Source of the DNA: Thermoleophilia bacterium
GTDB lineage: Bacteria > Actinomycetota > Thermoleophilia > Gaiellales > SKUG01
Assembly: GCA_025964465.1 (NCBI GenBank)
Contig: JAOPYS010000255.1
Location: 1-23,493, forward strand
Length of the DNA: 23,493 nucleotides
Direction: 5' to 3'
Part shown: positions 17,644 to 23,493 of the stretch, piece after piece
Layout: each line of letters starts with the position of its first letter
How positions within the stretch are numbered: position 1 is the first letter of the stretch
Notes under the pieces: model-generated
Seen by the model: only the letters and a program-made list of their open reading frames with translations
Database searches by the model: none
Told to the model about the DNA's origin: nothing
Program-made: the position numbers and the translations under genes

Positions 17644-17735
17644 CGCCGAACATCCTCCACCGCAGCCGCTCCGAATCCGGTCATTTTCCGGTCGGATCGG
17701 TGTGGTTGACGACGCCCCTCCGCTCCGTTCAGACT
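17644..17735 (+). promoter_or_regulatory. Promoter of the first M4 peptidase gene, shared architecture with the second
   Basis: A -35 TTGACG (17706-17711), 18-bp spacer and -10-like CAGACT (17730-17735). The -35 lies in GTTGACGACGC, identical at the second M4 gene. The 11-mer CGCCGAACATC (17644-17654) sits 62 bp upstream of the -35, against 61 bp in the second promoter. A tandem TCCGGTC (17676-17682 and 17687-17693, 11-nt period) is specific to this promoter and may be an activator site. Confidence 0.55.
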
Positions 17736-17789
17736 GCACCACGTCGCCGGGGATGGGAGCCCTGGTGACGCCGAGGGAGGGGAATGTCG

Positions 17790-18752
17790 ATGACGTCATC
17801 CGTGACGCCAGTCCGAGGAGGGATCGCGCCTCCGGCGCCGTCCGCGCCAGCCACGCCGGGACCAGCTGCGCCTGCGGCTGCGCCCGCCGCGCCGTCCGCG
17901 TCGAGCGCGGGCCGGATCCCGACCGCGACGATCGCGGCCGCGAAGGGGCACGTCGAGGTCTGGGACATGTCCTCCGGCATCGAGCAGCCGGTCGAGGGTG
18001 CGGCGCTCGTCGCGAACGCCGACCCGACGATCTCCGCCGCCTTCTCCAACGCGCTGCGCGTCGACCAGTTCCTGCGCGAGCGCCTCGGGCGCAACGGCTG
18101 GGACGGCAAGGGAGCCCCGGTCCGGATCGTGGTGCACGCGCCCAACGAGGACGGCACCCCCAACATGAACAACGCGTACTGGGACAACCTCACCAAGCGC
18201 GTCTACCTCGGCGACGGCGACGGCGAGCTGTTCCGCCCGCTGGGTGGGGCGCTCGACGTGATGGTGCACGAGACCACCCACGCGATCGTCGACTCCGAGC
18301 TGAACCTGCGGTACGAGGGGCAGCAGGGCGGGATCAACGAGTCGTGGGCTGACGTCCTCGCATCGATCGCGGACGACCGCGACTGGCGCATCGGCGAGGA
18401 CGTGTTCACGCCGGGCACGCCGGGCGACCAGATCCGCGACCTCGAGCACCCCCGGTTCGGCAGCGTCGACCAGCTGCCGAAGGGCGCGCTGCTCGAGCCG
18501 CACGACTACTCGGGCATCCCGAGCCTCGCCGCTGTGCGCGTTGCCGACAAGGTCGGGCGCCAGGAGATGGGTCGCATCTGGTACACCGCACTGGTCGACC
18601 ACCTCCACTCGGGGTCGGGCTTCGCCGGCGCGGCACGCGCGACCCTCGACGCCGCGGTCGCGCTGCGCGGCTCGGCCAGCAGCGAGGTCGACGCGGTGCT
18701 CGACGCGTGGAAGTCGGTCGGCGTGGACCCGCGCTGGAAGCGCCCCGCCTGA
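17790..18752 (+). CDS. Thermolysin-like (M4) metallopeptidase without signal peptide, paralogue 1
   Basis: A predicted zinc endopeptidase of 320 aa. After a Pro/Ala/Ser-rich N-terminus (1-42), the catalytic part matches thermolysin closely: MNNAYWD (126-132), VYLGDGDG (138-145), zinc motif HETTH (160-164), Tyr175, GINESWAD with third ligand Glu184 (24 residues after the first His, the thermolysin spacing) and Asp188, DWRIGEDVFTPG (198-209), and EPHDYSGIPSLAA with His238 at the proton-donor position. There is no signal peptide and no FTP/PepSY propeptide, and the usual N-terminal subdomain is much reduced. Export by a non-Sec route or an intracellular role would follow. Start: the ATG at 17790 is 7 nt after GGGAGGGG; the ATG at 17784 (two residues longer) is too close to that site. 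Paralogue of the gene at 20930. Confidence 0.85.
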   Translation: MTSSVTPVRGGIAPPAPSAPATPGPAAPAAAPAAPSASSAGRIPTATIAAAKGHVEVWDMSSGIEQPVEGAALVANADPTISAAFSNALRVDQFLRERLGRNGWDGKGAPVRIVVHAPNEDGTPNMNNAYWDNLTKRVYLGDGDGELFRPLGGALDVMVHETTHAIVDSELNLRYEGQQGGINESWADVLASIADDRDWRIGEDVFTPGTPGDQIRDLEHPRFGSVDQLPKGALLEPHDYSGIPSLAAVRVADKVGRQEMGRIWYTALVDHLHSGSGFAGAARATLDAAVALRGSASSEVDAVLDAWKSVGVDPRWKRPA

Positions 18753-19136
18753 CGGGCGCACCGCGAACGACACGAGAGTTCGGGTGACACCGGCGCGCAC
18801 AGGTGGGAGGGGAGCCCACGTGCAGCGCCGTCACCCGCACCGTGCGTGCGGTGGGACGTACGCGCAGCACGACCGGTGGCGCTCCGCGTGGGAGCGGAAC
18901 ACCATCGATCGACGGGCGGCGGGCCCGGGTCCTCGGGCCCGGGCCCGCGTCTTCGCAGGGGCGCTGCACCCCTCCTCTTCCACCGAACCTGTGAGTTGGG
19001 GGTTGCGCCGATCCGGATTCCGTCGCACCTTGGAAGCAGGGACACGTGGGACCGCTGCGAGGCGAACCGGTCGGGACACCGGATGACGCACCACATCGCA
19101 GCGACTTCCCACCTTCGCGACGAGGGGACGACGATC
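18753..19136 (+). other. Intergenic region upstream of the 509-aa gene
   Basis: 384 bp without a credible gene. It holds the terminator at 18919-18955 and the leader of the 509-aa gene, with a GAGGGG ribosome binding site at about 19122-19127. I see no convincing -35/-10 pair and no copy of the GTTGACGACGC element. A CCGAACCTG at about 18983 only partly resembles the shared upstream 11-mer of the M4 promoters. Confidence 0.5.
18919..18955 (+). terminator. Hairpin terminator after the first M4 gene
   Basis: Perfect 11-bp stem GCGGGCCCGGG (18919-18929) with CCCGGGCCCGC (18938-18948), 8-nt loop, followed by GTCTTC. It lies about 170 nt past the stop, so it could also close an unseen short transcript. 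Confidence 0.65.
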
Positions 19137-20666
19137 ATGTGCGGTGGAATGTCGACGACGCAGGGCGGCGGGGCAGCGTACAGCGGCCTCCCCATGCAGT
19201 ACCAGATGCCGGGCCAGACGACGCAGGTCGCGAGCCAGTACACGCTTCCGACCCAGGCCGCGCCCGCACAGACCGCCGCGATGGGCAGCCACGCGGGCCA
19301 CGGTCACGAGAACAGCATCATCTACCAGATCTCGGCGGCGCCCCCGAACGCGAACCAGTTCATCAAGGGCAGCCTCGGCGCGGACGCCGGCGCCGACTTC
19401 AACCTGGAGAAGGGCAAGGGCTTCAAGGACAAGGCCGGTCGTGACCCGAACGGCAACGACCAGAAGCAGAACAACCTCAAGAAGGCTGACGCGAACCGCC
19501 CGGCCTACGGCATCCCCAAGACGGTCGCGGGCACCAACGACAAGCCCAACTACGTCCAGGACATCCAGGTCAGCATCGGCATGGGCGGGCTCGAGGCCCT
19601 GCGCCCCGACGTGCTCAAGGCGCTCATCGCGCAGCAGGACGCGGGCCACGGCTCCGTGTGGAACGGCGTCGCCTACCTGACCGGCCTCATCGACCAGCAC
19701 GACGGTTCGGTGACGCCCGAGCTCGAGGCGATGCGCTCGCAGATCCGCGCCACGCCGGTCGGTGGCTCGGGCAAGACGCTCGAGCAGTGGGCCACCAACC
19801 CCAAGGACGAGAACGGCACGAACTGGGCGCGCTCCAACCACGCCATGACCGGCATCAAGGCGTACCTGCAGCTCGAGGCTGCCGGCATCCCGTCGGACGT
19901 CGCCAACAAGCTTGCGAACAACGACGACATGGTCTCCGGCGCCGGTCGCATCGACCAGATCGCCCCGGGCCGCGCGAGCAACAACCAGGAGAACACCTTC
20001 ACGGGCCAGAACGCGGCCGAGCGCAAGGAGTGGGCGCGGGCCGCCGACTACGCCAAGCAGCTCAACCGCCCCGACATCCTGCGCATCCTCATGGACAGCC
20101 ACTCCATGGGCAGCCACATGCTCACGCAGTACGGCAACAAGGGCGCCGAGTCGAAGATCAACAAGAACCTCGGCCTGGACCCCAACCTCGACGCCAACAC
20201 GCGCAAGGCGCAGCTGGTCAACTACTTCCTGAACAACCCCAAGGATCCCAAGAAGGGCGACGAGCCCAAGAAGGGGATCGACGCCACGGCGCAGCTGGGC
20301 GGCCCGACCGCTCCGCAGAAGATCGAGCAGGTCGAGCCCCCGACCAAGGGTGGCGGCGACATCGCCCCGCCCTCGAGCAGCGGGTGCCCGATGATGGATG
20401 CGATGGCCGGCGCGGGCTCGGTGGGCGGCGTCAACGGCGGCGGGGCCGTGCCCGGTGGTGGCCCCGACACGGGGTCGATCCAGGCGGTCCTCACGCAGCT
20501 GATCGCGACGCTCAACCAGCTCGTGCAGTCGATCTCCGCGAACGCCAACGGCGGCGGCCCGCTCATGAAGCCCGTGACGCAGACCACGTTCCAGACGCCG
20601 CCCGTGGTGCAGGCCGGCACGAAGCTCACGGCTGCGCAGGAAGCGTTGCCCCACACCCACGCGTGA
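19137..20666 (+). CDS. Unrecognised 509-aa protein between the two M4 peptidase genes
   Basis: I do not recognise any family. There is no signal peptide or membrane segment. The N-terminus (1-48) is Gln/Gly/Ala/Thr-rich with Cys2 in MCGGM. A short His cluster follows (SHAGHGHE, 51-58). The main body (about 60-370) is hydrophilic, Asn/Lys/Asp-rich and helical-looking, with GMGGLEALRPDVLKALIAQQDAGHG (148-172), NHAMTGIKAYLQLEAAGIPSDVANKLANN (234-262), RPDILRILMDSHSMGSHML (311-329) and KAQLVNYFLNNP (357-368). A Lys/Pro linker follows, then SGCPMMDAMAGAG (415-427), a Gly-rich stretch, an amphipathic helix (IQAVLTQLIATLNQLVQSI, 448-466) and a PHTHA end. Only two Cys (2 and 417). Start: the ATG at 19137 follows GAGGGG; the ATGs at 19083 and 19149 are alternatives. 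It could be substrate, partner, chaperone or inhibitor of the flanking peptidases. Confidence 0.7.
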   Translation: MCGGMSTTQGGGAAYSGLPMQYQMPGQTTQVASQYTLPTQAAPAQTAAMGSHAGHGHENSIIYQISAAPPNANQFIKGSLGADAGADFNLEKGKGFKDKAGRDPNGNDQKQNNLKKADANRPAYGIPKTVAGTNDKPNYVQDIQVSIGMGGLEALRPDVLKALIAQQDAGHGSVWNGVAYLTGLIDQHDGSVTPELEAMRSQIRATPVGGSGKTLEQWATNPKDENGTNWARSNHAMTGIKAYLQLEAAGIPSDVANKLANNDDMVSGAGRIDQIAPGRASNNQENTFTGQNAAERKEWARAADYAKQLNRPDILRILMDSHSMGSHMLTQYGNKGAESKINKNLGLDPNLDANTRKAQLVNYFLNNPKDPKKGDEPKKGIDATAQLGGPTAPQKIEQVEPPTKGGGDIAPPSSSGCPMMDAMAGAGSVGGVNGGGAVPGGGPDTGSIQAVLTQLIATLNQLVQSISANANGGGPLMKPVTQTTFQTPPVVQAGTKLTAAQEALPHTHA

Positions 20667-20706
20667 GCGTGGCCGCCTCCGGGCGGGACAGATATCGGCA
20701 GTTCTC

Positions 20707-20745
20707 GAGAACCGGCGCACACGCGCCGGTTCTCGCGTCTTCTGG
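20707..20745 (+). terminator. Rho-independent-type terminator after the 509-aa gene
   Basis: Perfect 12-bp stem GAGAACCGGCGC (20707-20718) with GCGCCGGTTCTC (20723-20734), loop ACAC, followed by GCGTCTTCTGG. It lies 40 nt after the stop codon. Confidence 0.8.
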
Positions 20746-20780
20746 GCCGGCCGCCTTCGGCCGTGCGGGACGCTCCGAAC

Positions 20781-20871
20781 CGCCGAACATCTTTCAGCTT
20801 CTGGTCGATACGCCGTCGTTTGTTCGCGCAATCATGGGCAGTTGACGACGCGACTCCGGACCCTGCATAGT
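20781..20871 (+). promoter_or_regulatory. Promoter of the second M4 peptidase gene
   Basis: TTGACG -35 (20842-20847), 18-bp spacer, CATAGT -10 (20866-20871). The upstream 11-mer CGCCGAACATC (20781-20791) and the GTTGACGACGC block (20841-20851) are identical in sequence, and nearly so in spacing, to those at the first M4 gene. The leader is about 50 nt and carries GGGAAGGG 7 nt before the ATG. Confidence 0.65.
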
Positions 20872-20929
20872 CCTCCACATCGCGCTGGTCAGGGAGGCCG
20901 CGCGGAGGGACACAGGGAAGGGACACCTC

Positions 20930-21841
20930 ATGACGACTTTCGTTCGTCCAATTGGCGCACCGTCGGCCAACACCGCTGCCATGACCACCGGCGGCGTCGC
21001 CGCGATCGACGGCTCCAAGCCCGGCAACAAGCTGCTCACGCCGGAGCAGGTCGCGGCCGGCTCCGACGAGACCATGAAGAAGGCCGTGGCCAACGCCAGC
21101 ACGGTGATGACGTTCCTCAAGGAGCGGTTCGGGCGCAACGGCCTCGACAACAAGGGCGCCGGCCTCACGGTCCAGGTGCACTCGGCCGACCCGCAGTTCG
21201 GCGGCAAGATGAACAACGCCTATTGGGACGGCCAGGCCGGCAAGATGTTCATCGGTGACGGGGACGGCAAGACGTTCAGCCCGCTCGGCGACGCGGTCGA
21301 CATCATCGCGCACGAGACCGGCCACGCCATCCTCGAGAGCGAGGTCGAGATGGGCTTCGACGGCCAGGAGGGCGCGCTGCACGAGTCCTTCGGCGACGTC
21401 GTCGGCTCGCTCGTCGACGCCGACGACTGGCAGATCGGCGAGGACGCGTTCACGCCCGGCAAGGCCGGCGATTCGCTGCGCGACATGTCCAAGCCGCAGA
21501 AGTACCACAACATGAGCGACGTGAAGGGTTCGGGCGGCGAGCCGCACGACCTGTCCGAGATCCCGAGCCTCGCTGCGGTGCGCGTGGCCGAGAAGATCGG
21601 TCGCGAGGAGATGGGCAAGGTCTGGTACAACGGCTTCACGGAGCAGATGAAGGACCACGCCCAGTTCAGCGACGCAGCGGCTGCGACCGTGAAGGCCGCG
21701 GAGCTGCTGTTCGGCGCCGGATCCAAGCAGGTCACCGCGGTGACCGATGCATGGACGAGCGTCGGCGTGCTCAAGGCTCCCGCGGGTGACAAGCCCGCGG
21801 TGGAGGCAGGGGCAGCGACCCCCGCCACCAAGGCTGCCTGA
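20930..21841 (+). CDS. Thermolysin-like (M4) metallopeptidase without signal peptide, paralogue 2
   Basis: A 303-aa paralogue of the gene at 17790. Catalytic set: HETGH (128-132) zinc motif, Glu152 in ALHESFGD as third ligand (spacing 24), Asp156, DWQIGEDAFTPGKAGDSLRD (166-185, almost the thermolysin wording), and His206 in GGEPHDLSEIPSLAA at the proton-donor position. NNAYWDG (95-101) and FIGDGDGKTF (107-116) precede it. The position of thermolysin Tyr157 is Phe143 here (Tyr in paralogue 1), a possible change in transition-state stabilisation. The N-terminal about 45 residues and the Ala/Pro tail from about 283 are low complexity. No signal peptide and no classical propeptide. ATG with GGGAAGGG at 7 nt; own promoter and own terminator. 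Confidence 0.88.
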   Translation: MTTFVRPIGAPSANTAAMTTGGVAAIDGSKPGNKLLTPEQVAAGSDETMKKAVANASTVMTFLKERFGRNGLDNKGAGLTVQVHSADPQFGGKMNNAYWDGQAGKMFIGDGDGKTFSPLGDAVDIIAHETGHAILESEVEMGFDGQEGALHESFGDVVGSLVDADDWQIGEDAFTPGKAGDSLRDMSKPQKYHNMSDVKGSGGEPHDLSEIPSLAAVRVAEKIGREEMGKVWYNGFTEQMKDHAQFSDAAAATVKAAELLFGAGSKQVTAVTDAWTSVGVLKAPAGDKPAVEAGAATPATKAA

Positions 21842-21930
21842 CGACTGGGAGGCTCGTCAGGCGGCACAGGCGCGACCTGTGATGGAGAGGTGCGAGGGGA
21901 CCACGTCCTCGCGGGGCGCGCCACACACCC

Positions 21931-21964
21931 GGCCGCGGTCTTCGGACCGCGGCCTTGGTGTCTT
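21931..21964 (+). terminator. Rho-independent-type terminator after the second M4 gene
   Basis: Perfect 10-bp stem GGCCGCGGTC with GACCGCGGCC around a UUCG tetraloop (21931-21954), extended by flanking ACAC/GGTGT pairing, then TGTCTTCT. It lies 90 nt downstream of the stop. Confidence 0.85.
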
Positions 21965-21977
21965 CTGGGGGGGGGTC

Positions 21978-22102
21978 GACGCCCGAGCCGCGGTCGGTTC
22001 GGGAGGCACGGCTGAGTTTCGTCCGTCCGACGAAACTCTCGCCTCTGTGGCGGCATCCATGCCGCCACAAGCCTCCCTTCCACCGACCGCGGCTCGGGCG
22101 TC
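21978..22102. repeat. 125-bp nested palindrome able to form a three-way junction
   Basis: Outer arms of 21 bp match perfectly (21978-21998 with 22082-22102, starting GACGCCCGAGCC). After a small internal loop, GGGAGGC (22001-22007) pairs with GCCTCCC (22071-22077). Inside are two perfect hairpins: GAGTTTCGTC/GACGAAACTC (22014-22038, 5-nt loop) and TGTGGCGGCAT/ATGCCGCCACA (22046-22069). It is not coding and lies between two convergent terminators, so neither neighbour needs it for termination. It is preceded by a run of nine G. MITE-like element, REP-like repeat or structured RNA are all possible. Confidence 0.8.
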
Positions 22103-22197
22103 TCCGCCGGCGCACATACCGACCGTGCTTCGTTGCTTCGGACGGGTTCTGTGGGCGTCAGCTGCGGGCGTTGGGTGGGGGGGCGCGCCGGGGGTGC

Positions 22198-22236
22198 AGA
22201 AGAAGCTCGGGCCCCGTCGCAGTGACGGGGCCCGAG
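22198..22236 (-). terminator. Rho-independent terminator of the EEP gene
   Basis: Perfect 13-bp stem CTCGGGCCCCGTC (22206-22218) with GACGGGGCCCGAG (22224-22236), 5-nt loop. On the minus strand it is followed by CTTCTTCT. It lies 30 nt after the stop of the EEP gene. Confidence 0.88.
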
Positions 22237-22265
22237 GAGCTTGCTGGTGGTGTGGTGCGGGTGGG

Positions 22266-23264
22266 TCAGGCCTTGTTGGCCGCCATGAGCTTGCCGAGGT
22301 CGAAGTCCACGATGGTGGGATCGTGGTCGGAGAAGCCGGCGAGGACCGACGGGTCCCACTGCGACTTCTTCGCGTCCTTGGGCGAGTTGACGTGGAGGAT
22401 CTTGACCGCCGTGATGGCGTCCTTCTTGGCGTCGCTGACCAGCACGTGGTCGAGCATGTCCTTCTCGCCGCGGTAGATGTACGTGTAGCGGTCCTCCGCC
22501 TTCACGTCGAGCGGCGCGTCGCGGAACCGCATCGTCCCGTCCGCACGCTTGGTGAGCTTCTCGTACGCGCCCTCGCCGTAGCCGCTGTTGAGGTCACCCA
22601 GCACGATGGTGGCCGCGTTCGGCTTGGTCTTCTCGCGCGCGTCGAGCCACTCGCCCAGGTACTGCCCCTGCATCTGGCGTCGCGCCTCGGGGGCCGCGCC
22701 ACCGAGCTTGCTCTTGAAGTGGTTGACCGCGATGGTGAGCAGGCCGGCACCGTCGGCGGCCTGCGCCGCGCCACGGAGCTTGAAGTCGACGACGAGCGGC
22801 GCACGGGCGTAGAGCAGCGTGCGATCGAACTGGCCCTTGCCACCGTCGGGGAAGGAGAACTTCGGGTTGGGCTGCTCGACGCCGACCTTCTCGAGGCGGT
22901 CACCCTTGTAGAGCATGCCGACGCGGATGCCGCGCTCGTCGTTGAGGTCCTCGACCACGAACTGGTAGCCGGCGTCCTTGAGCTCGGGTCGAGCGAGCAG
23001 GTCCTTCACGACCGTCTCGTTCTCGATCTCGTTCATGCTCACCACGTCGGGCGTGCCGAGCTCGACGATCGCCTTGGCGATCTTCTCGAGCTTGATGGCG
23101 TACTGCTCCTTGGTGGGAGTGCTCTCGTCATCGCCCGTCTTGGGGTCGTTGACCGTGTCGAACAGGTTCCAGAGGTTCATCTGCGCGACGCGCAGGCTCC
23201 CCGACCCCCCGGCCGCCGCACTCGCCATCGGTGCCGTTGCCGGCATCGCGCTGTTCAGTCGCAT
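22266..23264 (-). CDS. Endonuclease/exonuclease/phosphatase (EEP) family enzyme without signal peptide
   Basis: A 332-aa predicted Mg2+-dependent phosphodiesterase or nuclease of the DNase I-like EEP fold. Motifs run in order: RVAQMNLWNLFD (25-36) with Asn30, VVSMNEIEN with metal-ligand-position Glu79, VNHFKSK (180-186) with catalytic-type His182, LGDLNSG (222-228) with Asp224 and Asn226, DMLDHVLVS (269-277), and FSDHDP (311-316) with Asp313-His314. The NHFKSK and GDLNSG wording resembles extracellular nucleases, yet the first 23 residues are only Ala/Met/Gly/Ser-rich with no hydrophobic core. ATG at 23264 with AAGGGG upstream; a longer frame from 23399 lacks support. It could act on DNA, RNA, sphingolipid or inositol phosphate. 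It faces the M4 cluster and has its own terminator. Confidence 0.85.
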   Translation of the reverse strand: MRLNSAMPATAPMASAAAGGSGSLRVAQMNLWNLFDTVNDPKTGDDESTPTKEQYAIKLEKIAKAIVELGTPDVVSMNEIENETVVKDLLARPELKDAGYQFVVEDLNDERGIRVGMLYKGDRLEKVGVEQPNPKFSFPDGGKGQFDRTLLYARAPLVVDFKLRGAAQAADGAGLLTIAVNHFKSKLGGAAPEARRQMQGQYLGEWLDAREKTKPNAATIVLGDLNSGYGEGAYEKLTKRADGTMRFRDAPLDVKAEDRYTYIYRGEKDMLDHVLVSDAKKDAITAVKILHVNSPKDAKKSQWDPSVLAGFSDHDPTIVDFDLGKLMAANKA

Positions 23265-23493
23265 CCCACTTGCCCCTTCGATTATGGGTCGAGCCTCGCG
23301 CTGTGCGCCGATTGGCTCGAATTTCCCAGTGTCACGGAGTCCCGATCGGATGTACGCCCGACCGGTGTCCGGGACAGTACACGATGTACCGGATCCCACA
23401 CCACGTCCCAGACGGTTCCGAGACGGATTGTCACTACCCTACGGATTGGTTTGCGAACGCCGCATGAAGCTTGCGGCCGGTTGCGGCCACGCT
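23265..23493 (-). promoter_or_regulatory. Upstream region of the EEP gene
   Basis: No gene is supported here. On the minus strand a CATAAT lies about 15 nt before the start codon, but no -35 fits and a nearly leaderless message would result. Possible operator elements are the inverted repeat GTACA-CGA-TGTAC (23377-23389) and a direct repeat ACGGATTG at 23423-23430 and 23441-23448 (18-bp period). Confidence 0.3.

Noticed and set aside
17790..21841. Assigning the M4 proteins as extracellular contractile injection system cargo
   Set aside because: Only the lack of signals and the N-terminal composition hint at it; no sheath, tube, spike or AAA+ loader gene is in the window.
21978..22236. Integron attC site (palindrome followed by GTTGGGT near 22174)
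   Set aside because: The palindrome is too perfect, has two independent inner hairpins, and lacks the paired core boxes and extrahelical bases in the right places; no integrase is present.
23231..23467. 78-aa plus-strand frame near the right edge
   Set aside because: Overlaps the EEP upstream region, with no ribosome binding site or recognisable product.

Overview
The window is a very GC-rich (by eye about 70%), gene-dense bacterial chromosome segment. The block rpsF-ssb-rpsR-(DUF2232-like membrane gene)-rplI-dnaB-purA-purD, the abundance of GTG starts, 4-nt stop/start overlaps, and Ala/Gly/Pro-rich tails on housekeeping proteins point to an Actinomycetota-like organism, possibly a deep branch such as Thermoleophilia. 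This is inference; no rRNA or tRNA gene is visible to anchor it.

Region 1 (1-7367). The edge carries the 3' end of an Ala-rich, His-tagged unknown gene on the plus strand. Facing it is a long minus-strand operon: a secreted GH26-like glycosidase, a PurE-family protein, a 148-aa unknown, purB, a PurH-family protein, and an ABC-2 exporter (ATPase and permease). Region 2 (7368-7789) is a non-coding stretch with a 48-bp imperfect tandem duplication and a run of short hairpins. Region 3 (7790-15421) is the minus-strand replication/translation operon rpsF to purD. Its leader can fold into an S6:S18-like element. Region 4 (15652-23264) is accessory in character: a 654-aa disordered protein, two thermolysin-like (M4) metallopeptidases without signal peptide or usual propeptide, an unrecognised 509-aa protein between them, and, facing them, an endonuclease/exonuclease/phosphatase (EEP) family enzyme without signal peptide. 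Strong hairpin terminators follow most of these genes.

Two themes stand out. First, the purine genes split into two classes. PurA and PurB (IMP to AMP) keep their hallmark residues. The PurE homologue has lost both active-site histidines, the PurH homologue has lost most of its IMP-cyclohydrolase pocket while keeping much of the transformylase core, and PurD is altered in several substrate loops. This suggests either a purine salvage lifestyle with repurposed homologues, or alternative chemistry. Second, the two M4 genes share a promoter architecture: the same 11-mer at the -35, the same 18-bp spacer, and another shared 11-mer 61-62 bp upstream. They therefore look like a co-regulated protease pair built around the 509-aa protein, a candidate undescribed system. 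A 125-bp nested palindrome able to form a three-way junction lies between the two convergent terminators downstream of this cluster.
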